Shown here one piece after another: positions 8,778 through 17,269 of a stretch of 64,000 nt of DNA. The notes under the pieces are model-generated. The model was given only the letters and a program-made list of their open reading frames with translations, had not been told where the DNA came from and ran no database searches. Source of the stretch: VAZQ01 sp963817015 (GTDB lineage: Bacteria; Pseudomonadota; Alphaproteobacteria; Rhizobiales; Xanthobacteraceae); NCBI GenBank assembly GCA_963817015.1, contig CAWFMV010000019.1:992001-1056000 (forward strand), given 5' to 3'. Both the position numbers and the translations under genes were made by a program. Numbering within the stretch: position 1 is the stretch's first letter; each line of letters opens with the position of its first letter.

Positions 8778-9419
8778 CTAAGCGGCTTGCTGGTCGCGCA
8801 GTGGTGACGTCACCGGTCGCAACGAAGACGCGTCGAGAACACCCTTGTCGTGCCATTCACCTTCGGGCCTGATGATCACATACGGATCGCTGTCGATCGT
8901 GATCGGGTCTTCATGAGGATCGAGCTCGATCACCATCTCGGTATATGAGAAGTCCGAGAACACGAGCTTGCGGTTGGGTCCGAGCGGCTTGGCGCCGAAA
9001 TGCGCCCAGAAGTTCACCAGCCGATCCTGGGCATGACCATAAATGCGCCGGAAGCCTTTCTTGCGGGCAAGCTCGATGCCGGCGCGAACCGTTTGAAAAG
9101 CGAGCCGGGTTTTGCGATACTCAGCTCTCACCGCCAGTCGCTCGAGCTTGCAGAAATCCGCGAAAAATCTTGCGCGAATGCAAGCCGCTGGCTCGTGGCC
9201 CATGTAACCAATCAGATGGGTTGCGCAGAAGTCGTTGCCATCGAACTCCTCCCCGTACGGGCAACTCTGATCGCTCATGAACACGCTCGCCCTGATTGCG
9301 ACGACCTGCATCATGTCCGTGAGCGAGCGCGCGACCCGCACGCCGATCTTGCGCGGTTGATCATTCACGGCCGAGAGGCCGGGCTTTGCGGTGGCATAGA
9401 TGGGAGCGTCCTCGGTCAT
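8778..9419 (-). CDS. GNAT family N-acyltransferase
   Basis: About 213 residues from MTEDAPIYATAKPG. The ATG at 9419 is preceded by GAGGAGCACTGTC and follows the upstream stop by 11 bp; the longer frame runs into the upstream gene. The GNAT core is clear: VVAIRASVFMSDQSCPYGEEFDGND early, HLIGYMGHEPAACIRARF as the central strand, LERLAVRAEYRKT with the Arg-rich acyl-CoA loop, then GFRRIYGHAQ and FWAHFGAKPLG. The VF-x-x-x-Q-x-CPYGEEFDG-x-D stretch resembles acyltransferases acting on amino acids, but the substrate is unknown. Part of the leftward cluster facing the LysR gene. Confidence 0.78.
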   Translation of the reverse strand: MTEDAPIYATAKPGLSAVNDQPRKIGVRVARSLTDMMQVVAIRASVFMSDQSCPYGEEFDGNDFCATHLIGYMGHEPAACIRARFFADFCKLERLAVRAEYRKTRLAFQTVRAGIELARKKGFRRIYGHAQDRLVNFWAHFGAKPLGPNRKLVFSDFSYTEMVIELDPHEDPITIDSDPYVIIRPEGEWHDKGVLDASSLRPVTSPLRDQQAA

Positions 9420-9430
9420 GACAGTGCTCC

Positions 9431-9988
9431 TCAGGCCGCAAAGGCGCGCAGTGGCGCGCGGTTGCACATACGGACGTAGACCAGGAGGTCCCCGTCAGGG
9501 CGAACGGGCGTAAAGCCAAGGTTGTGGTCCAGCCGCTGTGCAGCTGCGCCGACCGCTTTGGCATAAAGGTTTGCGGCCGCATAAAGCGGGCCCTGCAGGT
9601 GCTTGCTCATCAGATGAAGGCCCTCGGCCGTAGTGCCGCGAGCAACCACGGCCCACTTGTAGATGGCCGTGACCGGCGCTCCAGGCTCGCTCAGGCACTC
9701 GAGCGCGGGATTGGCAAAGTCGATGGAGCCGGCCAGCAAGCGGTCCAGGCCCCGGTTGTTGAGCAGCAGCATTGCATAGATACCGACTGTCTGGTTCCCA
9801 CGCCGAAAGGCCCAGATGCTCTCCGGATGCTTCTCTTGCACCCGCATGACGGCGGCCTCGGCCGCCGCCAGGCTTGGAATCTCCTGTGCGGCGATCCGCA
9901 CCAGGTCCGGGATTTCGGCCAAGGGCGCCGCCACCGCGCTGACCCGCCGGACCGGCAAGCATTGAAGCTCATCGAACTGTCGTTTCAT
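9431..9988 (-). CDS. Unknown protein, possibly a divergent GNAT-like acyltransferase
   Basis: A 185-residue protein starting MKRQFDELQCLPVRRVS at 9988, with GGGGGAGG upstream; a longer frame exists but lacks a ribosome site. I do not recognise a named family. The layout (RRGNQTVGIYAMLLLNNRG, then AIYKWAVVARGT, then a helix AANLYAKAVGAAAQRLDHNLGFTPV) is reminiscent of the GNAT fold, with a basic glycine loop and a final LGF-x-PV strand. It is first in the cluster and divergent from lysR across a 145-bp promoter region. Confidence 0.6.
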   Translation of the reverse strand: MKRQFDELQCLPVRRVSAVAAPLAEIPDLVRIAAQEIPSLAAAEAAVMRVQEKHPESIWAFRRGNQTVGIYAMLLLNNRGLDRLLAGSIDFANPALECLSEPGAPVTAIYKWAVVARGTTAEGLHLMSKHLQGPLYAAANLYAKAVGAAAQRLDHNLGFTPVRPDGDLLVYVRMCNRAPLRAFAA

Positions 9989-10014
9989 TTTAGTGTGACC
10001 TCCCCCGAACACTG

Positions 10015-10084
10015 TGATCGCCTGAACCTCTGATCGCCTGAAACGCATTGCGCTGACCGTTCGCGGCGATCTAGATTGATCTAG
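10015..10084. promoter_or_regulatory. Candidate LysR operator region
   Basis: The 145-bp gap between the divergent cluster and the lysR gene holds a 12-bp direct repeat TGATCGCCTGAA (10015-10026 and 10031-10042, 16 bp apart) and a perfect palindrome CTAGATTGATCTAG (10071-10084) containing a T-N10-A core close to the T-N11-A LysR box. LysR regulators usually bind such dyads between themselves and a divergent target. Confidence 0.4.
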
Positions 10085-10133
10085 GCGTAAAGTCTGAATT
10101 AGCTGGAACAATGCCAGCGGGGGTGAGGCCTGT

Positions 10134-11193
10134 ATGCCGTCACGAGTGCAACAGGGCGCTGCAAGGATGCAGCACGACCCTCAGCTGTCGCCGGGAGGGC
10201 TCGATTGGGATTGGAACGACGTCCGAGTCTTCCTGGCCTGCGTGAAGCTGGGGAGCTTCCGCAAGGCCGCTGACCAGCTCGGCTTGAACTCAAGCACCGT
10301 CATGCGCCGGATTGAGGCATTCGAGAGCCGGCTGGGTTTCCCGCTTCTGAACCGGTTGCACGAGGGGGTCAGCCCGACGCCTGCCGGGGCCGCAATCCTG
10401 GACAGCGCCGAGCGCATGGAAGGCGCGTTCTATGACGTGCTGCGCAAGGTGCCGGGACCCGATGCCAAGCATCGCGGTACGGTCAGGATCTCGATCACCG
10501 AGGGCCTTGGAATTCTACTGGGTGATGCCGCGCCTGGTCGGGTTTGCGCAGCAGCACCCGAGCCTGCTCGTCGACCTGCGTTGCGCGATGGAAAGCGCGG
10601 ACGTGCTGCGCATGGAGGCCGATCTCGCGGTCCAGTTTGTCCGCCCCTCGGCGCCTGAGCTGATTGTGACCAAGCTGGGGCGCCTGCATGTCTATCCTTT
10701 TGCGGCGCGCAGCTATGTCGATCGCTATGGGCTACCTCGCGATAAATCCGAGATGGTCCATCACCGCCTGGTCCAGCAGGCAGCGCCTCAGATCAACGCG
10801 GATGCCTGGGCCCGGTTGCTGGGGGTGGACAGTGTCGAGAACATCGTGGGATTGCGGTCGAATGCGAGCTCGGCCGTATTCTACGCGGTCGAGCGGGGCG
10901 CCGGGATCGGCGCTCTTCCGACCTACGCCTGCGCCCTGGACGCGGCCGTCATTCCGGTCGATATCGGCATTCACCTCTCATTCGACATCTGGCTGACCTA
11001 TCATCCCGATGTCCGGAAATCCAAACGCACTGCCCAAGTGATCGACTGGGTGAGAAGCATATTCGACCCGCACCACTACCCGTGGTTTCGTGACGAGTTC
11101 ATTCATCCCAGCGAACTCGTGAAGCAAGCGCCCCGCGATGCGGAGCTTCATTCCGTGCAGGGATTCTTCACGGCGCGCCCGGTCAAGGACTGA
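10134..11193 (+). CDS. LysR family transcriptional regulator (one apparent frameshift)
   Basis: N-terminal winged helix-turn-helix (WDWNDVRVFLACVKLGSF, then KAADQLGLNSSTVMRRIEAF) followed by a LysR substrate-binding domain. The frame breaks near 10510: ISITEGL reads into a dead frame, while FYWVMPRLVGFAQQHPS continues in another to the stop at 11193. Removing one T from GGCCTTGG restores a continuous protein of about 352 residues, so an indel error is likely. GTGAGG precedes the ATG. Divergent orientation suggests control of the cluster at 7960-9988. The effector is unknown. Confidence 0.82.
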
Positions 11194-11392
11194 GGACCGC
11201 CTCTCGGGCGATTGCCACATTGTGTCTCACACGCCTTTTGTCTCATCGCGGCACACGCTCCCTATCGCCGCAGCTGCGCGTCTCTTCGCTGCCAGCGTGT
11301 GCGAGGTGCTCCAAAGTCGAATTGTGGCGCATTGCACCTCTGGTAGTGTGCGCGCCGCGCACACGCGCATTGTGAGTGAATCTGGGTGAAGC

Positions 11393-12235
11393 ATGTGGAA
11401 GCAGGTGCCAAGACCGCAAGCCGAGCAGGTATTCCATATCGATGTTCCAAGGATCGGCGATATACTTGAGATTACGGTCGTTGAGCCTTTCCCAGGCGCC
11501 GCTTCAGCAGGAAGATTGTTCCCAACCTTATATCTCTTGGATGCTCGTCTCACGCTCGACATTGTTGTCGGGACCAAGCGCCTGTTCGATATATTTTCAG
11601 GTGGCGCATTGCCGCTCTGCTACCTGGTCGCGATTGGCTACGCCGATCCGGATATCGCGGCGCGGCGATTTCGCGACTACACCCCCACCAAGGCTGAGCT
11701 GCCGCCGGGCCTGAGCCAGCCGCTGCCATTTGGTACCGGAGGGGCGGCGCCTTACCTGACGACGATCTGTGAAGACATCATTCCTCATCTCGAGCGGCAG
11801 TATCCGCTCGATCCACGTGAGCGTGTGCTGATCGGCTATTCGCTCAGTGGTCGATTTGCGACCTATACATTATTCAGTGAGCCGGAGGCGTTTGGCCGCT
11901 ATCTGATCGTGTCGCCGTCGCTCTGGTGGGACCGGGGGTCGGCCTTTGCGGAAGAGGAAGCCTGGGCAAGGTCGAACACCGATTTACGGGCGAAGGTGCT
12001 GCTGGTCGGCGGCGAAGCCGAGGAAACGCCGGGTGGCGGCTGGCGCAACAATCTCCCTGACGAGATTGGCCTGCCGCTCAAGCAGCTCACCAATATGCGC
12101 GAGCTTGATCGGAGGCTAACGGCCCGGAATTATCCGAGCCTTCGCTTCAAAGCTGATTTCATAACGGATGGACGTCACATCACCGGGCTCCCAGCCGCTG
12201 TCGCGCTAGGGCTGGTCGAAATCTTTGCCTTGTGA
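11393..12235 (+). CDS. Alpha/beta hydrolase of the esterase D/IroE type
   Basis: A 280-residue hydrolase without signal peptide. The nucleophile elbow is GYSLSG (residues 148-153, Ser150); the Asp would lie in the VLLVGGEAEETPGG strand region and the catalytic His in DGRHITGLP near the C-terminus. The order strand-elbow-LFSEPEAFGRYLIVSPSLWW is that of the putative esterase family (esterase D, enterochelin esterase-like IroE). Substrate not predictable; siderophore or S-formylglutathione esterase activity is possible by family only. Monocistronic between lysR and a hairpin at 12250. Confidence 0.78.
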   Translation: MWKQVPRPQAEQVFHIDVPRIGDILEITVVEPFPGAASAGRLFPTLYLLDARLTLDIVVGTKRLFDIFSGGALPLCYLVAIGYADPDIAARRFRDYTPTKAELPPGLSQPLPFGTGGAAPYLTTICEDIIPHLERQYPLDPRERVLIGYSLSGRFATYTLFSEPEAFGRYLIVSPSLWWDRGSAFAEEEAWARSNTDLRAKVLLVGGEAEETPGGGWRNNLPDEIGLPLKQLTNMRELDRRLTARNYPSLRFKADFITDGRHITGLPAAVALGLVEIFAL

Positions 12236-12249
12236 GGGTGGCGCCGGAT

Positions 12250-12270
12250 CAAAAGCTCTTTGAGCTTTTG
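12250..12270. terminator. Hairpin between convergent genes
   Basis: A perfect 9-bp stem CAAAAGCTC/GAGCTTTTG with a TTT loop, 14 bp after the esterase stop and before the convergent XRE gene. There is no T-run, so it is a weak terminator candidate for either direction. Confidence 0.45.
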
Positions 12271-12353
12271 GTGCCGAGCGGATCGCCATGATGAGCCATG
12301 AAGTCGAATGATGGCCTGGCGAGCATCGGAGCGAGCATCTTAAAATAAACGGC

Positions 12354-12731
12354 TCAGTGGTTCTTGGCGATTTCTTCAACCAGCTGGACGACTGATCGAC
12401 GCAGGCCATCGTCGTCGATGCGTGCGAATGCCTGCAGCAGCCGATTGGCATGCGGCTTCGCCAGCTGGTCAAAGAGCGATTGCTTGTCGGTGTCCGCCAT
12501 CTCGTCGCTGCCTTTGAACAGGGCCGTGACCGGCACGCCGAGGAATGTGGCGATCTTCAGCAATCGGCCACTGCCGACGCGATTAGTGCCTTTCTCGTAT
12601 TTCTGGACCTGCTGGAACGTCAGCTCGAGTTGATCGGCAAGCTCGGTCTGGGTCAGCCCCCTTTGCAGACGATAGATTCGGATATTGCGGCCCACGATTT
12701 TGTCGACAGAGTCAGGTCCCTTACGGCTCAT
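12354..12731 (-). CDS. XRE family helix-turn-helix regulator
   Basis: About 125 residues from MSRKGPDSVDKIVGRN; an upstream ATG at 12755 would add 8 residues. The HTH is IRIYRLQRGLTQTELADQLE, then LTFQQVQKYEKGTNRV, the pattern typical of rhizobial XRE regulators such as PraR/PhrR. A C-terminal helical tail (ANRLLQAFARIDDDGLRRSV, then VQLVEEIAK) probably mediates dimerisation. Transcribed away from the urease genes. A palindrome 186 bp upstream may be its operator. Target genes unknown. Confidence 0.88.
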   Translation of the reverse strand: MSRKGPDSVDKIVGRNIRIYRLQRGLTQTELADQLELTFQQVQKYEKGTNRVGSGRLLKIATFLGVPVTALFKGSDEMADTDKQSLFDQLAKPHANRLLQAFARIDDDGLRRSVVQLVEEIAKNH

Positions 12732-12916
12732 CATAACCCTTCGTTCCCCCAGCAACGGAAGTCCCCACGGACAACTGATTTACGGATGCAAGATTAGTGA
12801 CGGAACGATACGTTACTCCATAGTATCCGCGGGAGCCAACCAAATATTGCGCATGGCCGAGCAGATTTACGGCAATGTTGTCCCCGGAGTCTCACGCGTC
12901 GGTCCAGCTTGTATTG

Positions 12917-12933
12917 ATCCCCAAAATGGGGAT
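12917..12933. promoter_or_regulatory. Palindrome in the XRE/urease divergent region
   Basis: ATCCCCAAAATGGGGAT is a 7-bp perfect dyad with a 3-base spacer in the roughly 500-bp gap between the XRE gene and ureA. It may be an operator for the XRE regulator or a urease control site. The remainder of 12756-13239 shows no gene or other signal. Confidence 0.35.
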
Positions 12934-13239
12934 TGACCCTGGCCGTTAATGACGAATATCCCCCGTGAGATAACGAGATGAGAGAGAACTCTTCAATCCT
13001 GGCGGGAGGTTGACAGCCGGAGCGTGTTTTCCGCCTAGGAATCGGGTCGGATTTCTACAATTTCAGGTAGTTACAACCATATTACTCGGATTTGTGAGAC
13101 CTCGCTTTAACCTTATCGCTATCTGGTAACTACTCGTATCGGTGCTCTGGTCATTTCGTCGCAACATACCCCTCACTGGACGCGTCCACAAATCAGCGAT
13201 CAAATAGAAACCGCCGGCGGAACCAAGTGGAGATGGGGA

Positions 13240-13539
13240 ATGCAATTGACGCCGAGGGAATTCGACAAGCTCATGATCTACATGGTGGCGGAAATTGCGC
13301 TGAAGCGGAAGGCGAAGGGCATTAAGCTTAACCACCCCGAGGCGGTCGCGATGATTTCTGCGGCCGCTCTCGATGGTGCGCGCGCCGGCAAGACCATCGA
13401 GGAGGTAGCCACGGAGGCTCGGCAGGTCCTGACCAAGGACGACGTCATGGATGGCGTCGCCGACCTCATTCCGATGGTGCAGGTGGAGGCCGTCTTCACC
13501 GACGGTAGCCGCCTCGTCACCGTGCACACGCCGATTTAA
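13240..13539 (+). CDS. ureA: Urease gamma subunit
   Basis: A 99-residue subunit of the nickel urease that hydrolyses urea to ammonia and carbamate. MQLTPREFDKLMIYMVAEIA and the motif KLNHPEAVAMISAAALDGAR are canonical, as is the length. GGAGATGGGG upstream supports the start. It is the first gene of ureABC-EFG, 22 bp ahead of ureB. Confidence 0.97.
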   Translation: MQLTPREFDKLMIYMVAEIALKRKAKGIKLNHPEAVAMISAAALDGARAGKTIEEVATEARQVLTKDDVMDGVADLIPMVQVEAVFTDGSRLVTVHTPI

Positions 13540-13561
13540 TAGCCCAACTCGGGAGCGCTCT

Positions 13562-14005
13562 ATGGCTCAAGTTAGCGCCTATGCGGCGGTGCCCGCGGAT
13601 GTGGACCCGGCGACGGCGGAGGTTCCGCTTGGCGGCTATGTGTGCCGAACGGATCAGGTCACCTTTGATGCGGACAAGCCCGTGACCACGCTGACGGTCC
13701 GGAACACCGGCGATCGGCCGGTGCAGGTGGGCTCGCACTTTCATTTCTTCGAGGCCAATCGCGCGCTCGAGTTCGATCGGGCCGCGGCATTCGGTTTGCA
13801 TCTCAACATCCCGTCCTCGACCGCGATGCGGTTCGAGCCCGGTGATCAGCGCGAGGTGTCGCTTGTGCCTTATGGCGGAAAGCGGAATGTCTATGGCTTC
13901 AATAACCTGGCTGACGGACCGACCGCCGGTGCCGACGCTGCCGAGCGGAAGGCCAAGGCGGTGGCCCTTGCGGCCGAGCGGGGGTTCCGCTCGTCGAAAG
14001 GTTAG
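13562..14005 (+). CDS. ureB: Urease beta subunit
   Basis: A 147-residue structural subunit. The start MAQVSAYAAVPADVD follows GGGAGCGC; a longer frame overlapping ureA is rejected. Family signatures are VRNTGDRPVQVGSHFHFFE-x-N-x-AL, LHIPSSTAMRFEPGD-type sequence (here LNIPSSTAMRFEPGDQ) and VPYGGKRNVYGFN. The extension past the core is a short Lys/Ala-rich tail. The gap to ureC is enlarged to 169 bp by a palindromic repeat. Confidence 0.96.
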   Translation: MAQVSAYAAVPADVDPATAEVPLGGYVCRTDQVTFDADKPVTTLTVRNTGDRPVQVGSHFHFFEANRALEFDRAAAFGLHLNIPSSTAMRFEPGDQREVSLVPYGGKRNVYGFNNLADGPTAGADAAERKAKAVALAAERGFRSSKG

Positions 14006-14038
14006 CTGGAACGTGTTTCGGTGGTATCGTTTCACGAG

Positions 14039-14107
14039 CCGTTCGTCCCCGCGCAAGCGGGGACCCAGTCCACGGCTGGATTCCCGCTTCCGCGGGAATG
14101 AACGGAG
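14039..14107. repeat. Solo copy 1 of the GIY-YIG-associated inverted repeat
   Basis: Left half 14039-14068 (CCGTTCGTCCCCGC, then AAGCGGGGACCCAG) matches the terminal repeat of the element at 35640 with two mismatches; the right half 14079-14107 is the inverted, divergent form ending GGGAATGAACGGAG. It lies between ureB and ureC. The spacer is shorter than in the copies at 22210 and 38967. Confidence 0.75.
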
Positions 14108-14174
14108 GGGGTGGCTCGGTTTCAACGAAACATCGTCTCATCACGTGCTCACGACATGAAGACGATGGATTCCA

Positions 14175-15896
14175 ATGGCAACAATCTCACGCAATGAGTA
14201 TGTGGGCCTCTATGGCCCCACGGTCGGCGATCGCATTCGCCTGGGCGATACCGGCCTGTTCGTCGAAGTCGAGCGCGACCTGCGCGGCGGCGCGGGCGAC
14301 GAGGTCGTCTTCGGCGGCGGCAAGAGCCTGCGCGAAGGCATGGGCATGGACAACCGGCTCACCCGCGCGGCCGGCGCACCCGACCTCGTGATCACCAACG
14401 TCACCATCGTGGATGCGGTGCTGGGGGTGGTGAAGGCCGACGTCGGCATCAAGGACGGGCGCATCTGCGGCATCGGCAAAGCCGGCAACCCGCAGACCAT
14501 GGACCGGGTGACGCCGGGGCTTGAGTTCGGCGTCGGCACCGACGCCATCTCGGGCGCGCACCTGATCCTGACCGCGGCCGGCATCGACACGCACATTCAT
14601 TTCATCTCGCCGCAGCAGGCCTACGCGGCGCTGTCGAACGGAACCACGACGCTGATCGGCGGCGGCACCGGTCCCTCCGACGGCTCCAATGCCACCACGG
14701 TGACGCCCGGCCCCTACAACATCGCGATGATGCTGCGCGCATGCGAGGGGCTGCCGGTCAATATCGGTCTTCTCGGCAAGGGGCACGGGCACGGTAAGGA
14801 AACGCTGGTCGAGCAGATCGAGGCCGGCGCGGTGGGTCTCAAGTGTCACGAGGACTGGGGTACGACACCGTCCGTGCTGCGTTCCGCGCTCACGATCGCG
14901 GACGAGATGGACGTGCAGGTGTGCATCCACACCGACACCTTGAACGAGTCGGGCTTCGTCGAGGACACGATCGCGGCGTTCGAGGGTCGTGCCGTGCATT
15001 CGTTCCACACCGAGGGCTCCGGTGGCGGGCATGCGCCCGACATCATCAAGGTGGCGTCGCTGCCCAATGTGCTGCCGTCATCGACCAATCCGACGCTGCC
15101 CTACGGCGTCAATGCGCAGGCCGAGCTCTACGACATGATCATGGTCTGCCACCACCTCAGCCCCGACATCCCATCGGATGTCGCCTTCGCGGAGAGCCGC
15201 ATCAGGGCCGAGACCATCGCGGCAGAGAACGTGCTGCAGGATCTCGGCGTCATCTCGATGTTCTCGAGCGACTCGCAGGCGATGGGGCGCATCGGCGAAT
15301 GCTGGCTGCGCGCGATCCAGACCGCCGACGCAATGAAGAGCGGGCGCGGCAAGCTGCCGGAGGATGCGCCCGGCAACGACAACTTCCGAGTTCTGCGCTA
15401 CGTCGCCAAGATCACGATCAACCCGGCGATCACCCATGGCATCGCCGACGTGCTCGGCTCGGTCGAGGTCGGCAAGGTTGCCGACCTGGTGCTGTGGGAG
15501 CCGGCGTTCTTCGGCGCCAAGCCCAAGCTCATCATCAAGAACGGCTTCATCAACTGGGGCCTGATGGGCGACCCCAATGCGTCGCTGCCGACGCCGCAGC
15601 CGGTCTATTACCGGCCGATGTTTGGCGCCTTTGGCGATGCTTTGCCGGCCACCTGCCTCACCTTCGTGTCGGGAGCCGCGCATGCGTCTGGAATTGGTGC
15701 GCGCCTCGGGCTCAGGCGGCAGGTCGTGCCGGTGCGCAACACCCGCAAGATCGGCAAGCGCGACATGGTGCGCAATTCCGGTACGCCGCAGATCGAGGTC
15801 AACCCGGAGACCTTCGCGGTCACGGTCGACGGCAAGCATGCGACAGTCGCGCCGGCGAAAACGATCGCGCTCAATCAGAAATATTTCTTCAGCTGA
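14175..15896 (+). CDS. ureC: Urease alpha subunit
   Basis: Catalytic 573-residue subunit. All active-site residues are present: the nickel ligands His140 and His142 (DTHIHF), the carbamylated Lys223 in GLKCHEDWG, His252 (CIHTD), His278 (HSFHTEG), Asp365 (FSSDSQ), plus the flap Cys325 and His326 in MVCHHL. The protein ends KYFF(S), as urease alpha subunits usually do. It should be active if matured by UreDEFG. No frameshift is seen in this long gene. Confidence 0.98.
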   Translation: MATISRNEYVGLYGPTVGDRIRLGDTGLFVEVERDLRGGAGDEVVFGGGKSLREGMGMDNRLTRAAGAPDLVITNVTIVDAVLGVVKADVGIKDGRICGIGKAGNPQTMDRVTPGLEFGVGTDAISGAHLILTAAGIDTHIHFISPQQAYAALSNGTTTLIGGGTGPSDGSNATTVTPGPYNIAMMLRACEGLPVNIGLLGKGHGHGKETLVEQIEAGAVGLKCHEDWGTTPSVLRSALTIADEMDVQVCIHTDTLNESGFVEDTIAAFEGRAVHSFHTEGSGGGHAPDIIKVASLPNVLPSSTNPTLPYGVNAQAELYDMIMVCHHLSPDIPSDVAFAESRIRAETIAAENVLQDLGVISMFSSDSQAMGRIGECWLRAIQTADAMKSGRGKLPEDAPGNDNFRVLRYVAKITINPAITHGIADVLGSVEVGKVADLVLWEPAFFGAKPKLIIKNGFINWGLMGDPNASLPTPQPVYYRPMFGAFGDALPATCLTFVSGAAHASGIGARLGLRRQVVPVRNTRKIGKRDMVRNSGTPQIEVNPETFAVTVDGKHATVAPAKTIALNQKYFFS

Positions 15897-15905
15897 GTAG
15901 GCTTC

Positions 15906-16538
15906 GTGGTCATCATCGAAAGTGTCCTGGGCAATAGCGGCGATCCGGAATGGGCCGCAAGGCTATCTGCCGCCAATCTCGACGTGCTGGCGCTCGACCA
16001 GTGGGAAGCGCAGAAGAACCGCTTTCGCAAGCGCGCGGCCAGCGGCACCGAGGTGGCGGTCTCGCTCGATCGCGGCGTCATTCTCCGCGACGGCGACGTG
16101 CTCGCCTGGGACGCGCAGGCGCAGACCGCCGTCGTGGTGCGCCTGAGCCTGCGCGATGTCATGGTCATTCACCTCGATGGCCTCAAGGCGCTGGCGCCCG
16201 AGATCGCCATGCGCACCTGCGTCGAGCTTGGCCACGCGCTCGGCAACCAGCACTGGCCGGCGCTGGTGAAGGAGGGCGTTGTCTACGTGCCGCTCACGGT
16301 CGACCGCAAGGTGATGGCGTCGGTGATGGAGACGCACCGCTTCGAGGGTATTCGCTACGCGTTCGCGCCGGGCGGCGAGATTGTTCCTTATCTCGCGCCG
16401 CATGAGGCACGGCGCCTGTTCGGCGGCGCCGAGGGACCGGTGCATTCCCACACCCACGAGGCCTACGCACGCACCGAGCCTGATACAGGGCGCGCCTACG
16501 GGGTGCCGCCGGTGCGTGCGAGCTCTGACCGCCGATGA
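15906..16538 (+). CDS. ureE: Urease accessory nickel metallochaperone UreE
   Basis: A 210-residue UreE that delivers nickel to the urease activation complex. The start is a GTG (VVIIESVLGNSG) 10 bp after ureC. The N-terminal peptide-binding domain is followed by the metal-binding domain with ELGHALGNQHWPALV. A short His-bearing tail, HSHTHE, can bind nickel; it is far less rich in His than the Klebsiella type. It overlaps ureF by 4 bp. Confidence 0.93.
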   Translation: MVIIESVLGNSGDPEWAARLSAANLDVLALDQWEAQKNRFRKRAASGTEVAVSLDRGVILRDGDVLAWDAQAQTAVVVRLSLRDVMVIHLDGLKALAPEIAMRTCVELGHALGNQHWPALVKEGVVYVPLTVDRKVMASVMETHRFEGIRYAFAPGGEIVPYLAPHEARRLFGGAEGPVHSHTHEAYARTEPDTGRAYGVPPVRASSDRR

Positions 16539-17255
16539 CGAGCGGACCGGACCAGAGCAACAGCGGCTCGCTGGCGCGACTCCTGCAGTTCGGGGATTCG
16601 ATGTTTCCGATCGGCGGCTTTTCGTTCTCCTGCGGTCTCGAATCCGCGGTGCAGACCGGTGTCGTCCATGATCGCGCCACGTTGCATGCCTTCGCGCGCA
16701 CCGCGCTCGAGCAGGCCGCGCGCGGTGATGGCATTGCGCTGGTCGCGGCGCACCGCGCCGCCATGGGGAGCGATGTGACGGGCGATGTCGAGGCGCTGAT
16801 CGCGATCGACCGGCAGGTCTTCGCCCGCAAGCCGTCGGACGAGACGCGCACCATGTCGATCCGCATGGGGCGGAAGTTCACCGAGCTCGGTGTCGAGGTT
16901 GTCGGCGCGCCGCTCATCAGGACCTGGCTTGCGCGCATCGCCGAAGGTGCGACGCCCGGATCGCTATCCGGTCGCGCTCGCGGTCAACTTCGCGGCGCAA
17001 GGCCTTTCGGCCCGCGAGGCCTTTCTGGTCCACCACTATGGCGTCGCGACCGCCATTCTCGGGGCGGCGTTGCGGCTGATGCGGATGAGCCACGTCGACA
17101 CCCAGGCGATCCTTTATGATCTCAACGCTGGCGTGGACGCGGCCTACGAGACCGCCTCCGCCGCGCGGCTCTCCGACATGGCGGGCTTTGCACCGCTCAG
17201 CGATATTCTGGCGGCGGTCCACACCAAGGCGCACGTGCGCCTGTTCATGAATTGA
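16535..17255 (+). CDS. ureF: Urease accessory protein UreF (one apparent frameshift)
   Basis: Part of the UreD-UreF-UreG GTPase activation complex. The first frame has the UreF N-terminus LLQFGDSMFPIGGFSFSCGL; near 16965 it breaks, and RYPVALAVNFAAQGLSAREA continues in another frame to the stop at 17255 (KAHVRLFMN). Deleting one C from ACGCCCGG gives TPDRYPVA and a normal protein of about 240 residues, so this looks like a homopolymer insertion error. The ATG overlaps the ureE stop. Confidence 0.9.
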
Positions 17256-17269
17256 AGGCCTTGGGCCCG

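Noticed and set aside
14187..15839. Large minus-strand and frame-shifted ORFs over ureC
   Set aside because: ureC is complete with all active-site residues; the other frames show no recognisable protein.
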